Assembly: GCF_015355755.1 (NCBI RefSeq)
Contig: NZ_JACVEE010000003.1
Location: 930,001-994,000, forward strand
Reading direction: 5' to 3'
DNA: 64,000 bases
From: Nocardia sp. XZ_19_385
Lineage (GTDB): Bacteria; Actinomycetota; Actinomycetes; Mycobacteriales; Mycobacteriaceae
Shown: positions 44,195 to 51,416 of the stretch, in pieces
Layout: every line of letters begins with the position of its first letter
Numbering within the stretch: the first letter of the stretch is position 1
The notes under the pieces: generated by a model
What the model saw: the letters and a program-made list of their open reading frames with translations, nothing else
Database searches by the model: none
What the model was told of the DNA's origin: nothing
Translations under genes and position numbers: made by a program

Positions 44195-44235
44195 CTGGGG
44201 TTCCGGTAGTAACCGCCGAAAAACCAACGGATATG
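44195..44235. repeat. 41-bp inverted repeat, left copy
   Basis: GGGGTTCCGGTAGTAACCGC, then CGAAAAACCAACGGATATGCC. It is the near-perfect reverse complement of the copy at 45186-45226 (39 of 41 positions). The pair encloses the class I methyltransferase gene. Confidence 0.85.
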
Positions 44236-44390
44236 CCGTGGCTGGTCGCGGGTGCGAGCGCGTTTGGCGGCGGTGGGCTGCTTCTTCGGTGACATGCGTA
44301 CTCCAGGTCTCGGCGGTACCCACGCTTCACGCCGGGCGGTGTACGTCGGGGACCCGCGGTTCCGAATGGCGAGCCCGACATATGCAGAAG

Positions 44391-45035
44391 TTAGGACTTA
44401 CTGCGTGCGAAAAGAATCGCTTGCTGAGCTTTCGCATCCGGGTCGAGCAGCATCTGGGCCTCGACCACGAATCCGGCATCGTGCAGCCAGGATGCCACCT
44501 GGTCAGGCTGACGGCGGTGGACATGGACCTTCATCGGGTGACCGCCGTAGCCCTCCGTCTTCAACCGCGACTCGTCGCCGATGTGAAACAGGAGTTGCAA
44601 CGGTCCGCCGGGACGCAATGCTCGGTGGAAGCGTCCGAATACAGTCGGCACCTCGTCGTCTGGGATGTGGATCAACGACTGCCAGGCGAGCAGGCCGGCC
44701 ACCGAAGCGACGGGCAGGTTCAGTTCCGTCATCGAGCCCACCTCGAACCGCAGGCCGGGGTGGTCGCGCCGGGCCACGTCGATCATCGCCGGGGAGAGGT
44801 CGATACCGAAGGCGTCGACACCGAGCTCATGCAGATGGGCGGTGACTTCACCGGGGCCGCAGCCAACGTCCGCGACCGGTCCGCCGCCAGCGGTCCGCAC
44901 GCTGTCGGCGAACAACGCCAGAGCCGCGCGAAGGTACTGGTGTCCGGCGAGGGCGCCGCGCACTTGGTCGGCATAGCTGACCGCGACCGTGTCATAAGAG
45001 GTTCGGGTGTCGGCCAACCAGTCATCCGTGGTCAT
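44391..45035 (-). CDS. class I SAM-dependent methyltransferase
   Basis: A 214-aa methyltransferase. Motif I is VADVGCGPGEVTAHL, motif II is FGIDLSPAMIDVARRD, and LAWQSLIHIPDDEV supplies the post-motif region; HRALRPGGPLQLLFH is motif III. The C-terminal part (HVHRRQPDQVASWLHDAGF) is typical of the Methyltransf_11/25 group. The substrate is unknown. ATG 45035 is used; a GTG three codons upstream is possible. The gene lies between two halves of a long inverted repeat. Confidence 0.9.
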   Translation of the reverse strand: MTTDDWLADTRTSYDTVAVSYADQVRGALAGHQYLRAALALFADSVRTAGGGPVADVGCGPGEVTAHLHELGVDAFGIDLSPAMIDVARRDHPGLRFEVGSMTELNLPVASVAGLLAWQSLIHIPDDEVPTVFGRFHRALRPGGPLQLLFHIGDESRLKTEGYGGHPMKVHVHRRQPDQVASWLHDAGFVVEAQMLLDPDAKAQQAILFARSKS

Positions 45036-45090
45036 GACCGGCACGATATTCCATGATCGCGGCGGACTCGGCGCTACCCGAGAACGACGA

Positions 45091-45120
45091 AGGTGCCTCC
45101 ACCCGGCCGGGTGGAGGCAC
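45091..45120. terminator. perfect 30-bp palindrome
   Basis: GGTGCCTCCACCCGG followed immediately by its reverse complement CCGGGTGGAGGCACC, without a loop. It lies between the stop of the ICMT-like gene and the start of the methyltransferase gene, both on the minus strand. It may terminate the upstream transcript or act as a protein-binding site. Confidence 0.75.
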
Positions 45121-45185
45121 CGGTAGGCAGGACGGCATTGCTCATTGCGCGGGCCCGGGAGCCGAACGCCGACGCTGACCAGCAG

Positions 45186-45226
45186 CTACGCCATATCCGT
45201 TGATTTTTCGGCGGTTACTACCGGAA
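45186..45226. repeat. 41-bp inverted repeat, right copy
   Basis: GCCATATCCGTTGATTTTTC, then GGCGGTTACTACCGGAACCCC: the partner of the copy at 44195-44235 in opposite orientation. No transposase or target duplication was seen. Confidence 0.85.
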
Positions 45227-45295
45227 CCCCTCCCTCCGCCCTTCGGCTCCGGCCAATCGGGGCAGTCTCGGAACATCGCGTAGTGCACCGAGCGG

Positions 45296-45895
45296 TCAGC
45301 GGAGACGACCCAGCCAGGGCACGAAGCGACCGGTGCGTGCTGCGTAGTCGATGTAGTCGCGCCCGAGGGTTTGGCGCAGATACGGCTCCTCGACGCCTCG
45401 CACCTGGATCTGGATGCCTGCCACGGTGCAGGCCAATGCCGCAAGGGCGATTGGATTGGGTGTCGTGAGCGTCAGGCCGGCAAAAGTGGTCATCACGCCG
45501 GTGAGGACCGGATTGCGGACCCAGCGGAATGGCCCGGAAGTGATCAGGGGGGTGCGGGCGTCCGGATCTACATCTGCGCGCCATGAGGTTCCCATTGCGA
45601 ACTGGGCGATCACGCTGAGCGCTGTACCTAGGATCGTGAGTCCCACGCCTGCGACGGCGATCTGGATTCGGTCGAGTATCGGCAATGGAGGCAGGCCGAG
45701 CAGTCCTGCGATCGCTGCGGCGACGATCGCCAGGAACCCGGCACTGCTGACGGCTTTCGCCCACCACTGGGTGCTGCCGGGCCGGTCGCGGAACCGGATG
45801 TCGGCCCCCTCTGTCCGGCGGAAGTGGACCACGGCGCGCAGCCCGACGACCACCGCGAGCCACAGGCCGATGAGGATCAGAGTCAGCGCCGCCAT
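45296..45895 (-). CDS. isoprenylcysteine carboxyl methyltransferase-like membrane protein
   Basis: A 199-aa membrane protein with four or five helices. The C-terminal TSGPFRWVRNPVLTGVMTTF then VEEPYLRQTLGRDYIDYAAR is the conserved SAM-binding region of the ICMT/PEMT-like family (GPYRxxRHPxY...EE..L...G..Y..Y). In bacteria these enzymes methylate lipids or small molecules rather than prenylated proteins. ATG 45895 is preceded by AGGAGG; longer versions start before that ribosome site. It is transcribed towards the next methyltransferase but separated from it by 260 bases. Confidence 0.85.
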   Translation of the reverse strand: MAALTLILIGLWLAVVVGLRAVVHFRRTEGADIRFRDRPGSTQWWAKAVSSAGFLAIVAAAIAGLLGLPPLPILDRIQIAVAGVGLTILGTALSVIAQFAMGTSWRADVDPDARTPLITSGPFRWVRNPVLTGVMTTFAGLTLTTPNPIALAALACTVAGIQIQVRGVEEPYLRQTLGRDYIDYAARTGRFVPWLGRLR

Positions 45896-46087
45896 GGCCG
45901 CCTCCTGGATAGCAACTGGTACCAGGCCTGGTCCTTCCACGGTATCGGAGAATGCTCGATCTCCCTTCGGCCGCAGGCGATTCGGATCGTCGGTCTCGTC
46001 GTGTTCGGAGAGCCGCTCTATTGCCTCGCAGCGCCGCCGACGCGCCGCCAGCCCCGTTGAGCAGATCCCGCCGACTCACGATTCGGA

Positions 46088-46324
46088 CTGCTGCGGGTCC
46101 GGCAGCACTTACCGGAGCGCTTAGCCGGCGAGAGCACGCGCCGCTCCCTGCTGCGGGTTAGGTAGCGCTCATCGGCGCGCTTGTCAGGCGAGAGCACACG
46201 CCTCCTGCTGCGGGCTAGGTAGCGCTCATCAGAGCGCTTCGTCGGCGAGAGCACGCGCCGCCTCCTGCTACGGGTCCGGCGGCGCTCACTGGAGCGCCTT
46301 GTCGGTGAGGGCACGTGTCGCCTC
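46088..46324. repeat. four-unit tandem repeat derived from a gene 3' end
   Basis: Units start near 46088, 46148, 46205 and 46265 (spacing about 60, 57 and 60). The fourth unit contains the real end of the hydrolase-DUF6817 gene (QEATRALTDKALQ and stop at 46286). The third unit still encodes QEAARALADEAL followed by two stops in the same register; earlier units have lost the frame. The amplification therefore extends outward from the gene end. The remaining part of 45896-46087 shows no gene. Confidence 0.9.
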
Positions 46325-47500
46325 CTGCGGCGCGTAGGTCGCCAGCGCGGCGATCAGTTTCCGGAGGTCGTCTCGAACTGTTGCGGGCAAGGGTGCGTGG
46401 CGGGCGACGTCGAGTTCGTTGGCGATCGTCAGGACGGCGAAGTCGCGCAGTTCGGTTCCCTGGATCGCTCTGGACGTGCCGGTGAATCGGTCGAATACGG
46501 GCAGTGGTCGGCGACCGAGCTCTCGGTAGGTTCGGGTGCGGTCGCAGGCGCTGTAGAGATAGACCAGTGCCTCTGCGTCGGGTCCGATCGTGTGTTCGAG
46601 GCGGCTGCGGTCGGTGGTCTCCAGCAGGGCGTGTGCGAAACCGTCGGTGCCGTAGGACGCGTGCGAGATCGCGGCCAGCCGGGTTCGTGGGGCGGCGTTC
46701 CATTCGACGGTGATCGCGTGGACCCGCAGCAGGTGCTCGTGCAGGGTGCCGCCCGGGTGCTCGAGGTGTTCGGCGCCGAGGGTGTGCTGCAATTCGAACG
46801 CGCGGCGCACGACGTCGTCGGATCCGAGCCAGGTGGTGGCGTGGTTGGTCACCAGGCGCGCGAGTTCGGCCGGGGCGTCACGGGCGATGAGGTGGCCGGC
46901 CTCTGGCACGTGGGCGAGTGCGACACGGGGGTTGGTGGCGCGGAAGCGGTCCACGTCGGCGTCGCTGAGGGGTGATTGTTTTCCGGCGCGGATCAGCAGG
47001 ATCGGCAGGTCCAGCGTCGCGGCTCCCGAAAGAAGGTTCGCGCCCGGGCCGAGGATGTCGGCCACCAGTTCGGTGAAGTGCTCGCGCAGTCCGTGGTCGT
47101 CGCGCCAGCGGCGGATCCGATCGGGGTCGGCGTCGGGCACGACGTCCACGAGTACCAGCCCGGTGACGCGTTGGGCGACAGCGGGTTCGGCGAGTGCGGC
47201 GATAGCGGCGAGCCCGCCGAGGGAGGCGCCCACCACGACGATCGGCGCCTGCTCACGGATCACCATTTCGATGACATCGTCGGCGACCGCGCGCAAGGTT
47301 GTTGCCCGCCCTGAGCTTTCCCCGTGGCCGCGCAGATCGAAGGCCACCGTCCGCAGTCCGCGCAGGGCCATGCGTGCCGCGACCGGCGCCCAGACCCCGC
47401 GGCGTTCGCCACCAGCGTGCAGCAGCAGCACCGTTGGGCCGGTGCCCGTCACGGTGGCGTGCAGCGTGACGTCGTCCAGGGCGAACTCGATCATCGGCAT
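46286..47500 (-). CDS. alpha/beta-hydrolase fused to a DUF6817-like domain
   Basis: A 404-aa two-part protein. Residues 1-235 are an alpha/beta hydrolase: VLLLHAGGERRGVWAPVA, then GASLGGLAAIAAL with the nucleophile serine, and PEAGHLIARDAPAE with the histidine. From about residue 245 a second, helical, histidine-rich domain follows (GGTLHEHLLRVHAITVEW, ISHASYGTDGFAHALL), with the HD-like spacing of DUF6817. Fusion suggests the hydrolase product or ligand is handled by the second domain; its chemistry is unknown. It is divergent from, and almost certainly controlled by, the TetR gene at 47575. Confidence 0.8.
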   Translation of the reverse strand: MPMIEFALDDVTLHATVTGTGPTVLLLHAGGERRGVWAPVAARMALRGLRTVAFDLRGHGESSGRATTLRAVADDVIEMVIREQAPIVVVGASLGGLAAIAALAEPAVAQRVTGLVLVDVVPDADPDRIRRWRDDHGLREHFTELVADILGPGANLLSGAATLDLPILLIRAGKQSPLSDADVDRFRATNPRVALAHVPEAGHLIARDAPAELARLVTNHATTWLGSDDVVRRAFELQHTLGAEHLEHPGGTLHEHLLRVHAITVEWNAAPRTRLAAISHASYGTDGFAHALLETTDRSRLEHTIGPDAEALVYLYSACDRTRTYRELGRRPLPVFDRFTGTSRAIQGTELRDFAVLTIANELDVARHAPLPATVRDDLRKLIAALATYAPQEATRALTDKALQ

Positions 47501-47516
47501 TTCCGACTCCCCTCAA

Positions 47517-47562
47517 ACCTTGAGATCTCAAGGTAAGTCGGTCGACCTTGGCATGTCAAGGT
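47517..47562. promoter_or_regulatory. tandem TetR operators
   Basis: Two palindromes share the half-site ACCTTG/CAAGGT: ACCTTGAGATCTCAAGGT (perfect, 47517-47534) and ACCTTGGCATGTCAAGGT (47545-47562). They lie 28 bases apart between the hydrolase start at 47500 and the regulator start at 47575, positioned to block both promoters. Confidence 0.9.
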
Positions 47563-47574
47563 AAGGTGTCGATC

Positions 47575-48174
47575 GTGAGCAGAACGCGAAGGGCCCCGGA
47601 CGAGGCGCGCCGGTTGATCCTCGACGCCGCGGCCGCGCTCCTCGCCGAGGGTGGTGTCGCGGCTGTGCAGGTGCGGGCGGTGGCCGCGCGGGTGGGCATG
47701 ACCGATGCGGGCGTCACCCATCACTTCGGCAATCGTGAGACGCTGCTCGCCGAACTGCTGCGGCATGGTGGACGCCGGCTTCGGGCCGGACTCGAAGACG
47801 TCCTGGCGGAATGGCTGGACCGCGGTGCCGATCTCCTCGAACTCGTCGAGTCCCTCGAACGCCTCTACCGGGGCGGCTACGGCGAACTCGCGGTGGCATT
47901 GCACGCGGCGGGCTGGCGCGACCCGGGCAGCGGCATGCTCGATCCGGTCGTCGATGCCCTGCAGCGGCTTCGGCCGTCCGGCAGCGCCATCGACGACACC
48001 CGGCACGCGGTCGCGGCCCTGCATCAAGCGATGGCGACAGAAGCGTTGTACGGCAGTGCTTTCCGGCGCAGTGCCGGTCTCACCGGCGCCGCCGCGAACG
48101 ACTCGGCCCCGCATGTGCACTGGTGGGCCCGTCAACTCCACCTCGCGCTCGGACCACTGGAGCAGACTTCCTGA
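47575..48174 (+). CDS. TetR-family transcriptional regulator
   Basis: A 199-aa repressor. The helix-turn-helix (VQVRAVAARVGMTDAGVTHH then FGNRETLLAELL) is standard, and the helical C-terminal domain forms the ligand pocket. GTG 47575 gives MSRTRRAPDEARRLILDAAA. It is divergent from the hydrolase-DUF6817 gene with two strong operators between them, so it very probably represses that gene and itself until a substrate-like ligand binds. Confidence 0.9.
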   Translation: MSRTRRAPDEARRLILDAAAALLAEGGVAAVQVRAVAARVGMTDAGVTHHFGNRETLLAELLRHGGRRLRAGLEDVLAEWLDRGADLLELVESLERLYRGGYGELAVALHAAGWRDPGSGMLDPVVDALQRLRPSGSAIDDTRHAVAALHQAMATEALYGSAFRRSAGLTGAAANDSAPHVHWWARQLHLALGPLEQTS

Positions 48175-48560
48175 AGCCTGGCCTGGCCTGGGCAGGCGAT
48201 ACCCGTTCTTCATTGCGGGGTGGAGCAGGGTCAGGGGTTGCTGGGTGATGCAGTACCAGAGCACCGCCATCGTCCCGACGACGAACAGCGGTGACAGCAC
48301 CCAGGTTTCCACCTTGTTCCCGGTGCGCTCGCGAATCGACTACCGCGGAGGCCCGGCGCGCCTGACGCAGCTTGTTGCGGATGTGGAACAGGGGAGCAGC
48401 ACATCGAGATCCGCTGCCGGGCCGGGCGCGCTTGCTGCCCTGAGTGACGGCCTGGACTTCGTCAGGTTGCGTCGCTTCCAGGGCTGCGGTGTTTGCGGGC
48501 CATCACAGCGCCCCGGTGAGGTCAGCTACTGCGGGTCATCGCACGGCGGCCTGAAACCCG
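48175..48560. other. relic region, including a molybdopterin oxidoreductase scrap
   Basis: At 48367-48412 the minus strand reads GGATCTCGATGTGCTGCTCC, then CCTGTTC..CGCAACAAGCTGCG. This matches the molybdopterin oxidoreductase gene at about 63428-63473 (coding DLDVLLPLFSVRNNLR) except for one lost base and a few changes, so it is a second relic of that family. At 48180-48339 the minus strand also reads VETWVLSPLFVVGTMAVLWY, a membrane-like scrap of unknown origin. Confidence 0.5.
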
Positions 48561-48571
48561 CACCCCGACAC

Positions 48572-48638
48572 CAAGATCATCAGGCACTGATGGCGGGCTT
48601 TATCCGCACGATGCCGCCATCAGTGCCTGATGATCTTG
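48572..48638. repeat. palindromic repeat, family A copy 6
   Basis: Perfect 25-bp arms at 48572-48596 and 48614-48638 (CAAGATCATCAGGCACTGAT then GGCGG) with a 17-base loop. It is the same element as at 8.3-8.6 kb, 40 kb away, again with a compensated arm change (GGTGG to GATGG). Just downstream (48655-48760) short imperfect direct repeats of TGTCGCCCGCCTGGTGCTTG occur. Confidence 0.85.
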
Positions 48639-48824
48639 ATCCCGCGCCAACCTGGTATATGTCGCCCACCTGGTAGGTGTGGCCGCCTGGTGCTTGTCGC
48701 CCGTCTGCTCATGTCGCCCGCCTGGTGCTTGTCGAGGTCTGGTGCTTATCGACGAGTCTGGAGCATGTCGACGGTGACGCCGTCGGCATCGTCGGCGACC
48801 ATCCTGCGTGCGGCTCGGCCATGC

Positions 48825-49799
48825 TCAGGTCTGCTCTTCGTAGCGAGCGACGAGTGTGGCGGCGCGGTCGTGCAGGGCGGTGCGTAACCATTGCGGGGAA
48901 AGAACTTCGGCGTTGGTGGCCAGCTGCCACAGCGCCCACACCGCGTGCCTGCGATCTTGGAAGCTCACTTCCAGCTGTAGTCGGCCGTCTGCGTCGGTCT
49001 CCTCGGTGTGCACGGCCAGCGCGGTACCCACCAGCTCCTCCCGCAGTGCCGGGTCCAGCCCGACCAGCACGGTGACCTGGTCGCCGCCGGTACGGAACCG
49101 GGTGCTGCGTTCCTGCCAGATCCGGTCCAAATCGACCTGGTCCGGTCGCTCGGCGGGTTCGTCGAGTGCCTCGGCGGCCGCGATCCGCGACAGCCGGTAG
49201 GTGCGGTCCGCGCCGGACTTGATGGCCAGCAGGTAGCCCAGGCCGCGGACGGTGACCAGCCCGATGGGGTCCACGGTGCGCCAGGTCGGGTCCTGGTCCT
49301 TGGCCGCGTAGTGGATGCGCAGCTTGTGTCCGGCGAACACCGCGCGCCGGACCGCGGCCACCACGGCCACGGGCACCTCCTCGGCGACCAGCCGGCGCGA
49401 CAGCAGGTCGGTTTCGGGGTCGATGAGCAGTCGCTGGGCGGCGCCGGCCGCGGTGGTCCGATAGCTTTCGGGCAGCGCGTCGACCACTTTGCGCATGCCC
49501 GAGGCGAGCGCCGAGCCGAGGCCGAATGCCTGTGCGCCGTCGCGTGATCCGGCGACCAGCAGGGCCAGTGCTTCCTCATGGTTGAGGCCGGTGAGCTCGG
49601 TCTGGAAACCGGGCAGCAAGGTGAAGCCGCCGTGGCGGCCGCGGTCGGCGTAGACCGGGATACCCGCGGCCGAGAGCGCCTCGATATCGCGCAGCACGGT
49701 GCGGGTGGACACCTCGAGCTCGCGGGCAAGCGCGGTTGCCGACAGTCGGCCGCGCTGGCGCAGCAGCAGCACCAGCGAAACCAATCGGTCAGCGCGCAT
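48825..49799 (-). CDS. WYL-domain transcriptional regulator (YafY/DeoR-like)
   Basis: A 324-aa regulator. The N-terminal HTH_11 domain is SATALARELEVSTRTVLRDI, followed by EALSAAGIPVYADRGRHGGF. The WYL ligand-binding domain follows (HKLRIHYAAKDQDPTWRTVD, then GLGYLLAIKSGADRTYRLSR), and the C-terminal extension ends ALWQLATNAEVLSPQWLR. WYL domains sense nucleotides or nucleic acids in some systems; the ligand here is unknown. It is divergent from the RidA-like gene, with a palindrome between them. Confidence 0.9.
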   Translation of the reverse strand: MRADRLVSLVLLLRQRGRLSATALARELEVSTRTVLRDIEALSAAGIPVYADRGRHGGFTLLPGFQTELTGLNHEEALALLVAGSRDGAQAFGLGSALASGMRKVVDALPESYRTTAAGAAQRLLIDPETDLLSRRLVAEEVPVAVVAAVRRAVFAGHKLRIHYAAKDQDPTWRTVDPIGLVTVRGLGYLLAIKSGADRTYRLSRIAAAEALDEPAERPDQVDLDRIWQERSTRFRTGGDQVTVLVGLDPALREELVGTALAVHTEETDADGRLQLEVSFQDRRHAVWALWQLATNAEVLSPQWLRTALHDRAATLVARYEEQT

Positions 49800-49816
49800 T
49801 GGAAAATTATGTCAGG

Positions 49817-49843
49817 AATACACGACACAAGGTGTCATGTATT
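49817..49843. promoter_or_regulatory. operator-like palindrome between regulator and RidA gene
   Basis: AATACACGACAC-AAG-GTGTCATGTATT: 12-base arms with one mismatch. It sits between the divergent starts at 49799 and 49863 and is the best candidate binding site of the WYL regulator. Confidence 0.8.
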
Positions 49844-49862
49844 GCTTGAGAAGCTGATCAAC

Positions 49863-50330
49863 ATGACAAACGAAATGGCTACCGAAGCGACAAATGATTC
49901 GACTCTCGAGGATTCGACCGGGTCGAATGGGGCAGTGCAGCGGGCGGCGGTCAACCCGTGGCCGTGGTCGGTGGCGATGGGGTACAACCAGGGCGAGATC
50001 GTTTCCGGGCACACCCGAACCCTGTTCTGCTCCGGGCAAACCGCGATGAGCGCCGAGGGCACACCCCAGCACGACGGTGATATGGCCGCGCAATTGGCGC
50101 TGACTCTCGACAACCTGGAGGCCGTCCTCAGCGAGGCCGGTATGTCCCTGGCGAACCTGGTCCGGCTCAACGTCTACACCACCGATGTCGACCTGCTTTT
50201 CCAGCACTACGGGGTGCTGGCAGGGCGTTTGGGCGCTGCCGGGGTGGCACCGACCACGACGATGCTCGGGGTGACTCGGCTGGCGATCCCCAGCCTGATG
50301 GTCGAGCTCGAAGCGACCGCCGTCGCGTGA
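49863..50330 (+). CDS. RidA-family protein
   Basis: A 155-aa protein whose last 125 residues are a RidA/YjgF domain (VAMGYNQGEIVSGHTRTLFC, SGQTAMSAEG, LVRLNVYTTDVDLLFQHYGV, TTTMLGVTRLAIPSLMVELE). RidA proteins hydrolyse reactive enamine/imine intermediates from PLP enzymes; this member lacks the catalytic Arg of canonical RidA at the usual place, so the function may differ. About 25 residues precede the domain. ATG 49863 is chosen; the upstream ATG 49809 would put the operator inside the coding region. Confidence 0.8.
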   Translation: MTNEMATEATNDSTLEDSTGSNGAVQRAAVNPWPWSVAMGYNQGEIVSGHTRTLFCSGQTAMSAEGTPQHDGDMAAQLALTLDNLEAVLSEAGMSLANLVRLNVYTTDVDLLFQHYGVLAGRLGAAGVAPTTTMLGVTRLAIPSLMVELEATAVA

Positions 50331-50388
50331 TGCGACCTCGCCCTCGCCGGTGGGCCGGCCCGAGTAGCAGGCAGATCGGGGATTTCCG

Positions 50389-50874
50389 ATGCGCGAAATA
50401 GTGACAATCGGCGTCTACGGATTCACCTCCGAAGCCTTCCTCGGCAAGCTCACCGGCGCGGGCGTGGGGTTGCTGCTCGACCTGCGTCAACGCCGCGGCG
50501 TGCGCGGACCCGACTACGCGTGGGCGAACTCGGTGCGACTCCAGCGGATGCTCGCCGCCGCGGGCATCGGCTACCGGCATGTGAAGGAGCTGGCACCGAC
50601 CACCGACCTGCGTCAACTCCAGTACCGCGAGGACGACCGCCAGGGTGTGGGCAAACGCAACCGCCTGGCCCTGGCGGCGGAGTACACGGAGCGCTACACC
50701 CGGGAAATCCTCGACCCCTTCGACCTCGCCACGCTCATGACCGAACTGCCCGTCGACTCGGTCACCGCCGTCCTCTGCGTGGAACGCGATCCACAAGCCT
50801 GCCACCGCTCGCTCGTGGTCACGCGTCTGCACACCGAGCACGGCGTGCCGGTCACTCACCTCGGACCGAGCTGA
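50389..50874 (+). CDS. DUF488-family protein
   Basis: A 161-aa soluble protein with the DUF488 pattern: TIGVYGFTSEAFLGKLTGAG at the start, LLLDLRQRRGVRGPDYAW in the middle, and VLCVERDPQACHRSLVV near the end. The CxE..P..CHR segment is the family signature and contains cysteine and histidine that might bind a metal or act catalytically. The function is unknown. It follows the RidA gene by 58 bases on the same strand. Confidence 0.9.
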   Translation: MREIVTIGVYGFTSEAFLGKLTGAGVGLLLDLRQRRGVRGPDYAWANSVRLQRMLAAAGIGYRHVKELAPTTDLRQLQYREDDRQGVGKRNRLALAAEYTERYTREILDPFDLATLMTELPVDSVTAVLCVERDPQACHRSLVVTRLHTEHGVPVTHLGPS

Positions 50875-51416
50875 GCGGCGCCCCGGCGTTGGCGGGCCGC
50901 CAGCGCCGGGGCGGGGCCGCAAATGCCATCGCCTGTCGGTGCGTCCGAATCACGTTGTGCACGAGCTGATCCGAACCGGTGACCCACGCGGCCCAACAGC
51001 TCGACACTGTGCACTTGGGCTTTGGGCTGCGGCCTGATGCAAACCGGTGCGGCGAGCAGGCGAGCGCAGGCGGACAGGATGTCGCGCACGGGTTTGCACG
51101 CGCCCAGGCCGCGACGGTGGTGGTGCTGGTGGAGACGAACGCGGTACAGGACGACACCATCGCCCTTGCCGGACATGTCGCCGTGACCGCGGTGTTTCTA
51201 CGTCGCGACCGCACCGTCGCCTCGGATACCGTTCCCTCGGACGGGAGAACCGGCCGCAACCTCCGCCCGTTCCCTCGGCCGCGAGAACGGGCGGAGGGTT
51301 GCCGCCGGGCGGGTGGGGTGTGCGGTGGCGGGGTGATTGTGATCGCTCGTTGTGGGAAACCGTGGACAACGAAGGACACCCGCGGTGGGTGTCGGATGAT
51401 CGCGGGAGGTGTTGCA
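50875..51416. other. intergenic region with a strong hairpin
   Basis: No gene is supported in this 540-base stretch; frames with moderate length exist on both strands but have no recognised motif or ribosome site. At 51252-51306 a long hairpin is formed by GGCCGCAACC-TCCGCCCGTTC and GAACGGGCGGA-GGGTTGCCGCC. It lies about 110 bases upstream of the PAP2 gene and may be a terminator or a regulatory leader structure. Confidence 0.5.

Noticed and set aside
50979..51416. Upstream extension of the PAP2 gene by about 145 codons
   Set aside because: The added sequence includes the strong hairpin and lacks membrane or PAP2 character. A TTG with GGGAGG at the right distance marks the start instead.
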